Made by a program: the position numbers and the translations under genes | Origin: Globomyces pollinis-pini | Lineage: Eukaryota; Chytridiomycota; Chytridiomycetes; Rhizophydiales; Globomycetaceae | Direction: 5' to 3' | Assembly: GCA_025399215.1 (NCBI GenBank) | Contig: MU621486.1 | Location: forward strand, 1-14,204 | DNA length: 14,204 bases | The notes under the pieces: generated by a model | Databases searched by the model: none | Seen by the model: only the letters and a program-made list of their open reading frames with translations | What the model was told of the DNA's origin: nothing | Part shown: positions 1 through 9,511 of the stretch, piece after piece | How positions within the stretch are numbered: position 1 is the first letter of the stretch | Layout of the letters: every line of letters starts with the position of its first letter

Positions 1-141
1 CTGTTACCAGAACCAGTATTGCCTACAGAAGGAAGAAAAGGTGTTGAAGAGGGCAGTTCTCGAAGCGTTTTTGGAAGATATTGGGATAATTGCCGAGCAA
101 TGATTAGATCCATCAGTTGTTTTAGTAGAAATCGAGACTAG
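1..141 (+). CDS. Possible C-terminal end of a truncated gene, function unknown
   Basis: Frame 1 is open from the window edge for 46 codons to a TAG at 139-141. The peptide ends in a Cys/Ser/Arg-rich stretch (residues 30-46, ...NCRAMIRSISCFSRNRD). An uninterrupted frame of this length with mixed codons is mildly unusual in such AT-rich DNA, and the sequence just downstream is dense in stops, as expected after a gene end. I recognise no family. A short basic, Cys-containing tail would fit the cytoplasmic end of a membrane protein, but that is a guess. It could also be a chance open frame. Confidence 0.35.
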   Translation: MLPEPVLPTEGRKGVEEGSSRSVFGRYWDNCRAMIRSISCFSRNRD

Positions 142-975
142 TTATGAATAAAAATTCATAACATCAAATTGATTGATTATTTCATTCTACTTTTCTGATA
201 TAGCAAATCTTTACTATTCTTTCATTTTTTCTAGATATGTGTAATCAAGGCAGGATCTAAATAAGTACAGTCAAATTTACATGTTTCTTCCCAGACTACA
301 TGTATTTTAGATACGCAAAAGTTTATCTACCTAAATATAAAGTTTTTGTTGTGCGAAGAATAAATACAAACTAAAAGTCATGGACTCTGGTCAGTGGGAA
401 AATATAACACACATTTATAAACGATCGATTTCCTTCATTCTATTACAACATATTTATGATGACTCACTATCACAGTGCCATTACAAGAAATGTCATATTA
501 GTTTCTCATTCTTGACTACAGTAGTTGAACACTGAACGCGAATAAGTTGATCTTAAAATAATGAATAATTCAATTTCATGAAGAAAATGAATCCCTACTA
601 AAAGAACGTAAAGAAAGTGAATATAATAAAACATTGATAGTTTATTGAACCTTCTTTTTGCCATGGCAAACGGTTTTGATATCCTTGCGGGCTTGAGACA
701 TAGCATCATGAGTTTCCTTGACCAATCATTCACAGTCTCTGATTCACTGTCAAAGGGTAATACTGGAATAGATTTATAGTTGTACCTTTGACTTAAATAC
801 AATGGCTAAACTTCCAACAATAAAACTTGATACACAAAATTTCAATTGGAACTTTATTAATTGATAGTAAAATTGAGAATGTTTGAATGATTAGATTAGA
901 TAGATTATTTCGCTGTAAATCTGAACCCAGCTTCAACAAATTTAGAGAGTAATCTGAAAGTGTTAAGTAATTAAA
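142..975. other. Gene-poor intergenic region
   Basis: About 830 bp without a convincing gene. The strand contains many stops in all frames. Two modest open frames cross in the middle: a minus-strand frame around 506-802 and a plus-strand 38-codon frame at 663-779 with a good start context (GCCATGG). Neither resembles a family I know, and no pair of splice sites extends either one. A minus-strand AATAAA at 853-858 is a plausible poly(A) signal for DIM1, 118 nt after its stop. I saw no tRNA A/B boxes and no long repeats. Confidence 0.5.
853..858 (-). terminator. Candidate poly(A) signal for DIM1
   Basis: AATAAA reads on the minus strand about 118 nt beyond the DIM1 stop codon. It is the nearest canonical hexamer downstream. 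The motif is frequent in AT-rich DNA, so support is modest. Confidence 0.3.
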
Positions 976-2193
<1,218 letters not shown>

Positions 2194-2257
2194 TCAAAGT
2201 AGGATGGATAAATCAATGAAATTGGGCCAGTAATAATTAATGCTAATGACAAGTGTG

Positions 2258-2263
2258 TTTATT
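2258..2263 (-). terminator. Candidate poly(A) signal for eEF3
   Basis: AATAAA on the minus strand, 46 nt after the eEF3 stop and 116 nt before the DIM1 start. It leaves very little space for DIM1 initiation. The distance from the stop is typical of a 3' UTR signal in compact genomes. Confidence 0.45.
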
Positions 2264-2308
2264 GAGATGAATATTATAAAAATTAATTTCAAAATTAGCA
2301 TTCAATCC

Positions 2309-5300
2309 TTAAAACAATCCCTTTTCTTGTGCATATGATTCTTCATCAGAGTCCAAGTCTTCTCCATTATCAATCTTGGCTTTAAGATTCTTCAAAAAGA
2401 CCTTCTCTTCACGCTTAGACAACTTCTTCTTTTGCTTGATTTGAACAGTGTTACCAGTAGCATCAACAATACTTTCAATCTGTTGTTGATCATTAATCTT
2501 ATCATCTTGACGGTCCATCCAACCAGAATCTCCCTTGGTAGTGAGGTGACCGGCGTCCATGACCCATTCTTCAGTACACAAAGTTTTGACGAATTCGTTG
2601 TGGTGAGAAATAATAACAACTCCACCCTTGTATTCTTCAATAGCACCAGCTAATGCACCGAGGGATTCTAATTTATAAGCTACTAAACATTTAATTACCT
2701 CTATCCAAGTAATTGGTAGGTTCATCAAGGATAAGAATGTGCGGTTCATTCCAAAGGGCAGCAGCTAACACAACCTTCACTTTTTGACCACCAGAAAGTG
2801 CACCCATACGGGAGTGAGAAGCAAATTCAGGTTCAAGACCAACTTCATTGATATGCTTTTCAACGTTAACAGAAGATAAAGCACGCATTTGAAGTCCAGA
2901 GTTTTGAGCCACACGCATATCAATGGCCTTTAATGCCTTGTCCCAACCTTGTTTAGCCAAAGTCTTTCCAGGGATATAGATACCATTAGAGTTGACAGAT
3001 TCACCTTGGAAACGAACTTCATATTCCATGTCACCACTCTTTGCCTTACGTCGGTTACCAACACATTCGATAACAACACGTTTCACCAATTTACCACTGA
3101 CTGGGTCTTTGACTTCAAATGGCTTCTTTTGCAAAGCCTCTTCTTCAGGGGTAAAGACCATAGAAACTTTAACCAAAGATTCTTTATCAGTACCACCTTC
3201 GTAACGCCATCTAATATATTCATTAGGAGTCTTATCCAAATGTTGTTCAATGTGGTGGAAAGCATGTTGCGCTACGTAAGCAACACGAGCATTTGGATTC
3301 ATATACACATCACCTTGTTGTGGAACAAGTTCTCCAGTGAGGACTTTAATCATGGTGGATTTACCAGCACCATTTTCACCTACACAACCAACTCGGGAAG
3401 CCATGGACACTTGAATATTGATGTCATGAAGGGTTGGTTTATCATTTCCTGGATAAGTGAAGTAACATTTTTGCATCTTCATGAGTGCTCTGGAACGAGA
3501 TTTGATACCTTCAATAGGACCTGGTTGAGGGAAGGTGAACTTTAACTTGGAGGACTTGATGTTAAAGTATGATTGTGCTTCAGGATTATGCTTGATGAAT
3601 TCATCCAAGTTTCCTCTGAATTGTTTCAATTTAAGGTTCTTGATTTGAATGATGTTGGTGCAGCATTCTCGGAGGAAACCAGAATCGTGAGACACCATGA
3701 TACAGGTGACATTGGTTAAGGAGTTGATGTAGTTCTTGACCCAGGCGACGTTAATGACATCTAAATTATGTTTAATATTAAAAAGAATTACCCAAATGGT
3801 TAGTAGGTTCGTCTAACAGTAAGATATCGGCATTTTGTAACATCGCACGAGCCATAGCCAATTTCATTCTCCAACCACCAGAAAGGGAAGACACAGGGTT
3901 GGTTGGCTTGGCCTTACCATCATGGGTAAACCCGACACTAGCCATGACAGACAATACTTGGTCTCGATCCATATCTTGTAAAGCAGGATCAGCCATGATA
4001 TAGTCAACACAAGACAAGTGGGATAATTCACCAAGAATATCGGCTTCAACGAAAACAGTTTTAACTTCAGAAGGATCAGGGAAACCTTCAACAGAGCCAT
4101 TTGCAATAGCTCTCATAAGAGTGGTTTTACCAGAGTCATTACCACCGAGCAAACCATACTTGGCACCTCGTAAGAGTTTAAGTTTAGCATTGTGTAATAA
4201 AATCTTGGTACCATATGCAAGTGTAAATTGGCAATTGCAGAGTTCAAGTGCAGGATCATCCATTTGATCGTCCTTTGATGGTAATGGCTTCACCATAGCT
4301 TGGCAGTCTTTACGTAATTCATCAATACAGGCCTTGGATTTGGCTTCATCAACAACAGCTAAGTGACTACGAACTTCTTCCCAGGATTCTTTGCCAAACT
4401 TGCGGATAGCCATGAGGGAGCAACATAAGTTGGCAATGTGGGCAAAATATACATGATTAACATCCACAGGCACTTTAGCAGCTTTACCACCTTTTTTGGC
4501 ACCTAATCCCATTTTGGTTTCAATGGATTTAAGTACACGGGCAGGATCAATATGTTGTTGAAGAGCAGCGGCCTCTTGCACATCAGCATCAAGAGTTTTT
4601 AATTGAGCAACAGAACGTTCGGCAACATTACGTGCTTCAGGATCCGACATCATATCAGCTGCCTTTTCCAGTACAGGTAGTAAGAGAGGCAAGAACGGAG
4701 CAGCATCCAAAGGATCGTCGACTAAGCGAGACATGTTGTCAATAATAACAGCAGCTTGACGGATAGTGGCAGTCTTTTGGGCAGTTAAACCTTTGACTAG
4801 CAAAGGAGTAACCATAGCAAGTGCAGGTGATTCCACAGATTGCACAAAGGTAACACCAGCTAATTTATTCATCAATTCATCACTCTCTTCAGGGTGGGTG
4901 ATAGAACGGACAATAGCAGGTGTTAAGTGCTCAACATCACGGTTCCCGACAACTTCCAAAATGGTAAGCATACACTTTTCAGCGGCATCACCAACTTCTT
5001 TCTTCAAGTCAATAACACATTGGGAGACTTGAGGAATGACATCAGGAAGGGCATGTCCCAATTGCTCAGGAGCATGATCAGCAAATGAAGCAATAGCGTT
5101 CAAAGCAGCTACTCTAGTTTGGAAACGTTTGCTGATATGCAAAGCTTCAAACAAATGAGGAAGAGTTTCACGGACAGCGTTAGGGGAAATAACACTTGTG
5201 ATGAGCGCGACAGCTTCTTCAGCATTAGCACGGGTTTCTGGGGTAGACTTTTTATCACCACATGCATTCAAGATAAAAGGCAGAGCTTTGATCAAGTAAG

Positions 5301-5490
5301 GTTGAGTTTTAACTAGATCAGTCTTTGCCAATTGCAGATAAGACTAACTAATGAGAATAGATCAGCAAACCTTTAATGCATCGTTTATATTGTCTTGGTT
5401 CTTCTTGTCAATAGTGGCGATATGTTTTTCCCAAAGGAGCGAGTGTTCATCTAACGTGGATAAGTCCAACTTTTGGTTTGGTGCTAACAT
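2309..5490 (-). CDS. Translation elongation factor 3 (eEF3), ABC-F-type ATPase, 4 coding exons
   Basis: eEF3 (YEF3/TEF3 in yeast) binds the 80S ribosome and uses ATP to help translocation and release of E-site tRNA. Exons 5490-5371, 5343-3792, 3760-2699 and 2667-2309 join to 1030 aa (yeast 1044); the introns are 27, 31 and 31 nt. Order: HEAT repeats (about 40-320), helical linker, ABC1 with Walker A GGNDSGKT (440-447), LSGG (527-530) and LLLDEPTNHLD with Glu552, then ABC2 with Walker A GENGAGKS (685-692), an inserted chromodomain-like segment (about 780-865), LSGGQ (879-883) and LILDEPTNYLD. The C-terminus carries a Lys-rich stretch then an acidic tail ending EKGLF. Introns 2 and 3 each sit just after the DEPTN motif of one ABC domain (DEPTNHL|D and DEPTNYLDR|E). 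The start is the ATG at 5490-5488, since the open frame from 5331 begins with TTG and lacks the N-terminal 44 residues. A stop lies two codons upstream, unless a 5' UTR intron removes it. Confidence 0.96.
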
Positions 5491-5493
5491 GAA

Positions 5494-5519
5494 CTAGAAT
5501 GTTAGAATCAATGAATTAC
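5494..5519 (-). other. Candidate 26-nt 5' UTR intron of eEF3
   Basis: Three nt before the eEF3 ATG, the minus strand has a GTAATT...TTCTAACATTCTAG block of 26 nt. Its 5' site is identical to that of two coding introns of the same gene, its branch-like TCTAAC is well formed, and its length fits the window's intron class. There is no upstream ATG before the TATA-like site, so it would be an untranslated-leader intron. Confidence 0.5.
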
Positions 5520-5832
5520 AGGAATGAAGGATGAAAAAGAATAAGGAAAGGACAATGAAAACCCTAGATTTATAGGTGATCACAATTGACCTTCAACCAA
5601 TCAACTCACAGACACATGACCCACGCCACGATTCATTCACAAGACTACCCCCCATACTTTAACTACCCGATACCATTCCATCTTGTCCTGTCTTTGAACT
5701 GTTGTAAGTCACGCTGTGTGTACGCCAGTTTCTGTCTTACTTGTTAACGCGTTCTGTATTTGCCCTCTTGTTTGTCCTAAATGACGTATCCTCCACCATA
5801 CTCAATTTCTTTGATTTCCTTTCTTATTAATC
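5520..5832. promoter_or_regulatory. Divergent promoter between eEF3 and PLC
   Basis: The two start codons are 342 bp apart. Visible elements are a minus-strand TATAAAT at 5568-5574, 78-84 nt upstream of the eEF3 ATG; a CCAAT at 5597-5601; and the palindrome AACGCGTT at 5746-5753, which contains ACGCGT, the core bound by MBF-type factors in fungi. The stretch from 5605 to 5760 is richer in C on the plus strand than its surroundings. Only the TATA assignment has a convincing position; the others are motif matches. Confidence 0.5.
5568..5574 (-). promoter_or_regulatory. TATA-like box of eEF3
   Basis: TATAAAT on the minus strand. A start site 25-35 nt downstream would fall near 5535-5545, leaving a short leader that contains the candidate 26-nt intron. 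A strong TATA promoter is plausible for a very highly expressed elongation factor. Confidence 0.4.
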
Positions 5833-8131
5833 ATGGATGATGAAATATCAAACTTATTCCATCTGGCCACGCTAGATGAGGAAAATGAATTAGGTTTGTT
5901 TTATCGTCATATTGATTCAATAGGTATCAATCTCATTACTGATCATTCAGAATTCAATTCCCTATTACATTTAATGAAAAAGTTGAATATTTTCATTACA
6001 CGAACAAATCTACAACAAGAATTTAAAAAAGTGGCTAAATCTAATGGTATTAAATTAACCCAAAATGAATTCAAAAATATTATGATCAAATATCAACGTA
6101 GAAAAGCATTAGAAAATCTATATTTGGATCTTGCAACCAATGGACAACATCATACTCATCGTGATGTGGAAGATTTACAAAAATATCCTTTGGAAATGCC
6201 AATCTTCCTGACATTTCTCACACAGATTCAAAAAGAGAACCAAAATTCCGTGGCTAATATTTTGAGTCTCTTGGGTAAGTCGATCAATGATCCATCTGTT
6301 TCTTATTTGGACTTTCTCGCTTACTTTCATAACAAACAGCATTTTCTATATGATCCAGATAAAAAGGCCGCTTGTATGGAAATGAACAAGCCATGGAATC
6401 TATATTTTATCAATACAAGGTATTTCTATTAATTTTTATATTTAGGTATTAAATTTGACGTGATTAACCAATAGGTATTAAAATTCATATTCACATTAAA
6501 GGTACAACAATTCAATTAATAGACAGCCACAACACATATTTGGAAGGAGCACAGACAAATAGTTCTAGCAGTATCAAAGCATATGAGCAAGCTTTGTTGT
6601 TAGGATGTAGATGTGTTGAAATTGACTGCTGGGATGTGGAAGCTAATGGTGAGCCTATGGTATTTCATGCTCATTGTAACAATATTATCTAACCTGTTAG
6701 CTATCTCGAAAAAGATCTCCTTGCGTGGTGTTGTGGAAGCCATTAAGAAAACAGCGTTTGTTACATCTCCTTTTCCTGTGATTCTCTCACTAGAGCTTCA
6801 TTGTAGTCCAAAGGGGCAGGAAAAAATGGCAGCAATTTTTGTAGAAGTATTGGGAGATCTATTGCTTCAAAAACCATTACCAAATCAACAAAATCAGATC
6901 CCTAACTTGAGCGATTTGCAATACAAAGTAATAATCAAAGGGAGAGGAAACGACACTTACTTTGGAGATGCTAAAGGAAAACCTGGTGCCGATAAACGAA
7001 AGAAAAAACCATCCAGTGCAGGTCTCTTAGAGAAAAAGACAACCAAAGAAATAGAAGAATCTATTGCAAAAGATACCGGAGATAATGATTCAGAGGGGAG
7101 TAACGAAGAGGATTTGAAGCATGAGCTATCAGATTACTTTGCATCGTTAGTCATTTATCAAAAGCACAGTCATTGTAAAAATCTGAGTGAAAAACTCAAA
7201 GAGCCATTTATTGGACATGAAGTCATCAATATATCAGAAACGAAGGCAAAGAAATGGATGAAAGAATGCCGTGATGATTTCATACTTTACAATCAAAAGA
7301 GTTTTACAAGGTCAAATAATTGTCAACTCTAATCTTTCAGAGTACATCCCAGCGGAAAAAGAATTGACTCTTCAAATATATGTACATTGTCATACTGGCA
7401 GGTATTCCACAACCAGTCTCAGAAATAGGTTGGATGTCAAATGGTGGCATTAAATTATCAAACCGATGATATCAATCTGCACAACAATGCTGGATTTTTT
7501 ATGCAAAACAATAATTTTGGATATGTAACATTGTTAGTTTTTAAAGCTAGGTATTGAAACCACAAAGGCTATTAGGAACATTTGCGAAATCAAATGCTAC
7601 ATCACCACAAAAAGCTGCTGGTACACCTCTATCAATCTTTCCGCCAATGGTTGTCAAACCCAAACATATCACCGTATCAGTGATATCTGCCTATCGCTTA
7701 CCAAAGTATCACGGCGATAAAACTGGAAAAGTGGTAGATCCATATTTAAATGTCATTCTCAGCTGCCCATCTACCAATCAACCGAATGGAACCTCACAAG
7801 AAGTATTTTCTGGAAGCCATATCACCAGTAATGGATTCAATCCAAGTTGGCTGGATCTGAAAAAGCACAAACCCCATCAGAATCCAGTTTGGGTTTTCAA
7901 AACCGATATCACTGTAATCATTAATTTTAATATTAGCAACCTGATTTATCTATTTTGCAATTCTGCATAGTTGATCGCGATTTGCTTGTAGATGGTTTAC
8001 TTGCAGCTGCAGCCATTCCAGTCGATTGCTTAAAGACGGGCTATCGAATAGTATCTCTAGTAGATCATAAATGCAATCCGCTACCATGGTCTCAACTTTT
8101 TGTGTACATTAGTGTAGAAGATGCTGAATAA
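5833..8131 (+). CDS. Phosphoinositide-specific phospholipase C (delta-like, no PH domain), 7 exons
   Basis: Cleaves PtdIns(4,5)P2 to IP3 and diacylglycerol. Exons 5833-6419, 6527-6675, 6701-7310, 7341-7401, 7429-7524, 7551-7913 and 7937-8131 join to 686 aa; the introns are 107, 25, 30, 27, 26 and 23 nt. Domains: EF-hand-like region (1-180), X barrel (about 188-330), a Lys- then acid-rich XY linker (about 330-400), Y barrel (about 400-510), C2 (about 525-680). By alignment to rat PLC-delta1 from memory, His197, Asn198, Glu227, Asp229, His243 and Glu277 are the two catalytic His and the Ca2+ ligands; spacing agrees to within one residue. Lys325 and Arg327 take the places of the phosphate-binding lysines. 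Ser424 and Arg449 are kept, but the tyrosine after Arg-x is His451. Y-domain motifs DSSN...W..VGCQMVALNYQT and GYVLKPQRL support the splices. There is no N-terminal PH domain, unlike animal PLC-delta, so membrane recruitment would rest on C2 and Ca2+. The gene diverges from eEF3. No canonical AATAAA follows its stop closely. Confidence 0.93.
6420..6526 (+). other. PLC intron 1 (107 nt), made of four tandem GT...AG units
   Basis: The only splice that rebuilds FINTSHNTYLEG joins 6419 to 6527 (AG|C = Ser). The interval splits exactly into 6420-6445 (26), 6446-6474 (29), 6475-6501 (27) and 6502-6526 (25), each beginning GTA and ending AG, with AG|GT at all three internal junctions. Every unit is the size of a normal intron here. 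Units 2 and 3 both begin GTATTAAA. Branch-like TTAAT/TTAAC/TTAAA sequences lie near each unit's 3' end. Confidence 0.85.
7914..7936 (+). other. PLC intron 6, 23 nt
   Basis: Starts GTAATC and ends TTAATATTAG; phase 0. Removing it joins FKTDIT to QPDLSILQFCIVDRDLLVDG, the expected C2-domain strand (P-[DE]-L-x-x-L-x-F-x-V-x-D-x-D in PLCs). Reading through gives a stop at 7968-7970. It is the shortest intron in the window. Confidence 0.85.
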
Positions 8132-8171
8132 ACTCTCATTTCTGCATCCGTTTTATTGACGCGACGTTTAA

Positions 8172-8426
8172 CTCTTTGGCTCTTTCATCTTCCTTAGTTG
8201 TACTACTCAAGGATGTCTTTGTAGCTCGGCTGACCCCAATCACTTCATTAAACCTCTTTGGTTAACGCCACTGACACAAAGACGTACAAAGATTCAAATG
8301 TCAAGATCTGAACAAAACATTAAAAAAGTGCGATTTAGATCAATTTCACTGTCAGAAAAACATCAAAATGATATATGGGACGAAGTTACGTTGGATTTTG
8401 CTGGTTGTATTGCTGTTCAATACTAA
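8172..8426 (+). CDS. Unassigned open frame, 84 codons; ATG at 8298 gives 42 aa
   Basis: The frame is open from just after a TAA (8169-8171) to a TAA at 8424-8426. From the ATG at 8298 the peptide starts MSRSEQNIKKVRFRSISLSE and is basic, then mixed (DIWDEVTLDF). It reads like protein more than noise: varied residues, Trp and Asp included. A possible acceptor (TTCCTTAG, ending near 8196) could attach it to an upstream exon. It begins 41 nt after the PLC stop, so it could equally be PLC 3' UTR. I recognise no family, and it may be a chance frame or a relic. Confidence 0.25.
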   Translation, partial: LFGSFIFLSCTTQGCLCSSADPNHFIKPLWLTPLTQRRTKIQMSRSEQNIKKVRFRSISLSEKHQNDIWDEVTLDFAGCIAVQY

Positions 8427-8438
8427 ATCCGACCATGT

Positions 8439-8479
8439 CTAGAGATGGACTTCTACGCTATGTAGTATTCAATCTCTAG
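8439..8479. repeat. Inverted repeat with 8-bp arms
   Basis: CTAGAGAT (8439-8446) pairs perfectly with ATCTCTAG (8472-8479). Inside the 25-nt loop CTAC (8453-8456) can pair with GTAG (8462-8465). It lies between two convergent genes. It could be a transcript hairpin or a chance palindrome. Confidence 0.4.
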
Positions 8480-8605
8480 TTTTTAGGATAGTTGCAAATT
8501 CAACACAACTTGGCTACTACGATTGTATTTGATTCGCCTGCTACATTTCAATAATACAACCTTGTTTCTCTTCTACATGCATAGCATTATATATCGTAGT
8601 GAAAA

Positions 8606-8611
8606 TTTATT
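8606..8611 (-). terminator. Candidate poly(A) signal of the Cys-rich gene
   Basis: AATAAA on the minus strand begins one base after the TAG stop (8615-8613). Signals touching the stop fit the window's compactness. Confidence 0.35.
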
Positions 8612-8612
8612 G

Positions 8613-9302
8613 CTAAACAAAGAGAAAGTAGAAACTCATAAGAAAAGTACTGATAGAGCTAGCAAACGATGTTGCATGGCTAACGTTGATGATTGCTGCA
8701 GGAGGATCATAGGTTTCCAGGATTACTCCATGAAATGCATCGCATAGACTGCCCCAATGTTCAGTGATTTTATTAAATTCAGTTGTATAATTTTTCCCCA
8801 ATTTACGATTGAATTTTACTATCAAATTCTCCATCTTTTGAGCACATGAACAAGCATTAGATATGAGTGTGGTAGTCAATGCTGTAAAGTCCGATTGGTC
8901 CAATGTTAAAGTGTCTATATATTGTGTAAAACAAGATCCAAATTCATCGCTTGGACATTTCAATCTTGCTGATAACTCTGAATTATGGATATTTTCTTCA
9001 AAAGTTAGTTGGTCACCAAATCCAATATCAGCACCAATTTTTTGATATCTGCAAGGTTCCGTGTAATCTATCTTGAGTTTTTGATAAGCGTTTATACAAT
9101 CACTTGCGCATGTATTTTTACAATTCTGATCAAGTATCTTTTGACTTTCCATCAACGATCTAATACATCCGATTGAGTTTATATCTGATTGACTAGTTGT
9201 AATTTCGAATCCATAAGGTAGTTTAGATTTTCCAAGGATATTAGATACATTCAGACATACAGATTTGTCCACCAAAAGTATTAGTAGTATATTCTTCAAC
9301 AT
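8613..9302 (-). CDS. Secreted Cys-rich protein, probably GPI-anchored; function unknown
   Basis: A single exon of 229 aa. The N-terminus (MLKNILLILLVDKS) is a typical short signal peptide with cleavage likely before or near Cys16. The mature part holds ten further cysteines, including a NCKNTCASDC cluster (about residues 60-69) and ACSC, and three N-glycosylation sequons (two NVS, one NYT). The C-terminus ends in a small-residue run (ATSFASS) followed by a hydrophobic tail to the very end (FLMSFYFLFV), the pattern of a GPI-attachment signal. Together these indicate an extracellular, disulfide-rich surface protein. I do not recognise the fold. The start is the ATG at 9302-9300; the frame extends to 9338, but the codon there is GTG. 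It has no intron, unlike most neighbours, and diverges from the first receptor-like gene. Confidence 0.75.
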   Translation of the reverse strand: MLKNILLILLVDKSVCLNVSNILGKSKLPYGFEITTSQSDINSIGCIRSLMESQKILDQNCKNTCASDCINAYQKLKIDYTEPCRYQKIGADIGFGDQLTFEENIHNSELSARLKCPSDEFGSCFTQYIDTLTLDQSDFTALTTTLISNACSCAQKMENLIVKFNRKLGKNYTTEFNKITEHWGSLCDAFHGVILETYDPPAAIINVSHATSFASSISTFLMSFYFLFV

Positions 9303-9511
9303 GATTAATAAATCAAAGAAAGTCTTTGGTTTATTCACGTGAAAAGTATAAACTCATTTCATTGTTCAATCAGATTCAAAGAATTCAATCCATTTCCTAC
9401 TTTCCTTTCTATTGAATGTGTTGCAATTTTTTTTAGGCTCAAAGAAACTTTGGGTGTTGGTTGGTGGCTAAACAGTATGAGAGTTCTAAACTTCAATTCT
9501 TACCAATTAAG
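9303..9511. promoter_or_regulatory. Divergent promoter, Cys-rich gene and 7TM gene A
   Basis: 209 bp between the two start codons. It contains the palindromic E-box CACGTG at 9336-9341, 34 nt upstream of the Cys-rich gene ATG, which is the core bound by bHLH factors. It also contains the upstream block shared with the second 7TM gene (9435-9474). Confidence 0.4.
9435..9474 (+). promoter_or_regulatory. Upstream block shared by the two 7TM genes, copy A
   Basis: AGGCTC...AAACTTTGGGTGTTGG then TTGGTGGC, ending about 40 nt before the start codon of gene A. A clearly related block, AGGCTCCGGAAACTGGGAG then TTGATTGGTGGC, lies upstream of gene B at 10818-10854. The flanking sequence is much less alike. 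It may be a retained promoter element or a leader sequence. Confidence 0.45.

Larger units (their letters stand above)
8132..8612. other. Intergenic region between convergent PLC and the Cys-rich gene
   Basis: Contains the open frame described separately at 8172-8426 and an inverted repeat at 8439-8479. I see no other coding frame that stays open, no RNA gene, and no AATAAA on the plus strand for PLC within the first 300 bp. Confidence 0.4.

Noticed and set aside
663..779. 38-codon plus-strand frame starting at a GCCATGG context
   Set aside because: Too short and without resemblance to any family; a good start context alone is weak evidence.
506..802. 98-codon minus-strand frame as a gene
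   Set aside because: No conserved motif. Its second half is low-complexity hydrophobic (Phe, Leu, Ile) typical of AT-rich noncoding DNA.
2949..3545. 198-codon open frame on the plus strand
   Set aside because: It lies wholly antisense to the conserved ABC2 part of eEF3 and its translation is rich in Ser, Thr and Phe with no family resemblance.
6521..6522. TAG at 6520-6522 as the acceptor of PLC intron 1
   Set aside because: It gives the wrong frame for SHNTYL; the CAG ending at 6526 restores FINTSHNTYLEG exactly.
7968..7970. Stop at 7970 taken as the PLC end, with a truncated C2 domain
   Set aside because: A 23-nt intron just upstream restores the rest of the C2 domain to a natural stop at 8131.
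8523..8747. 74-codon plus-strand frame
   Set aside because: It overlaps the 3' part of the Cys-rich gene antisense and shows no protein-like features.
9303..9338. N-terminal extension of the Cys-rich protein to position 9338
   Set aside because: The codon at 9338-9336 is GTG, part of the CACGTG palindrome. The ATG at 9302 gives a cleaner signal peptide.
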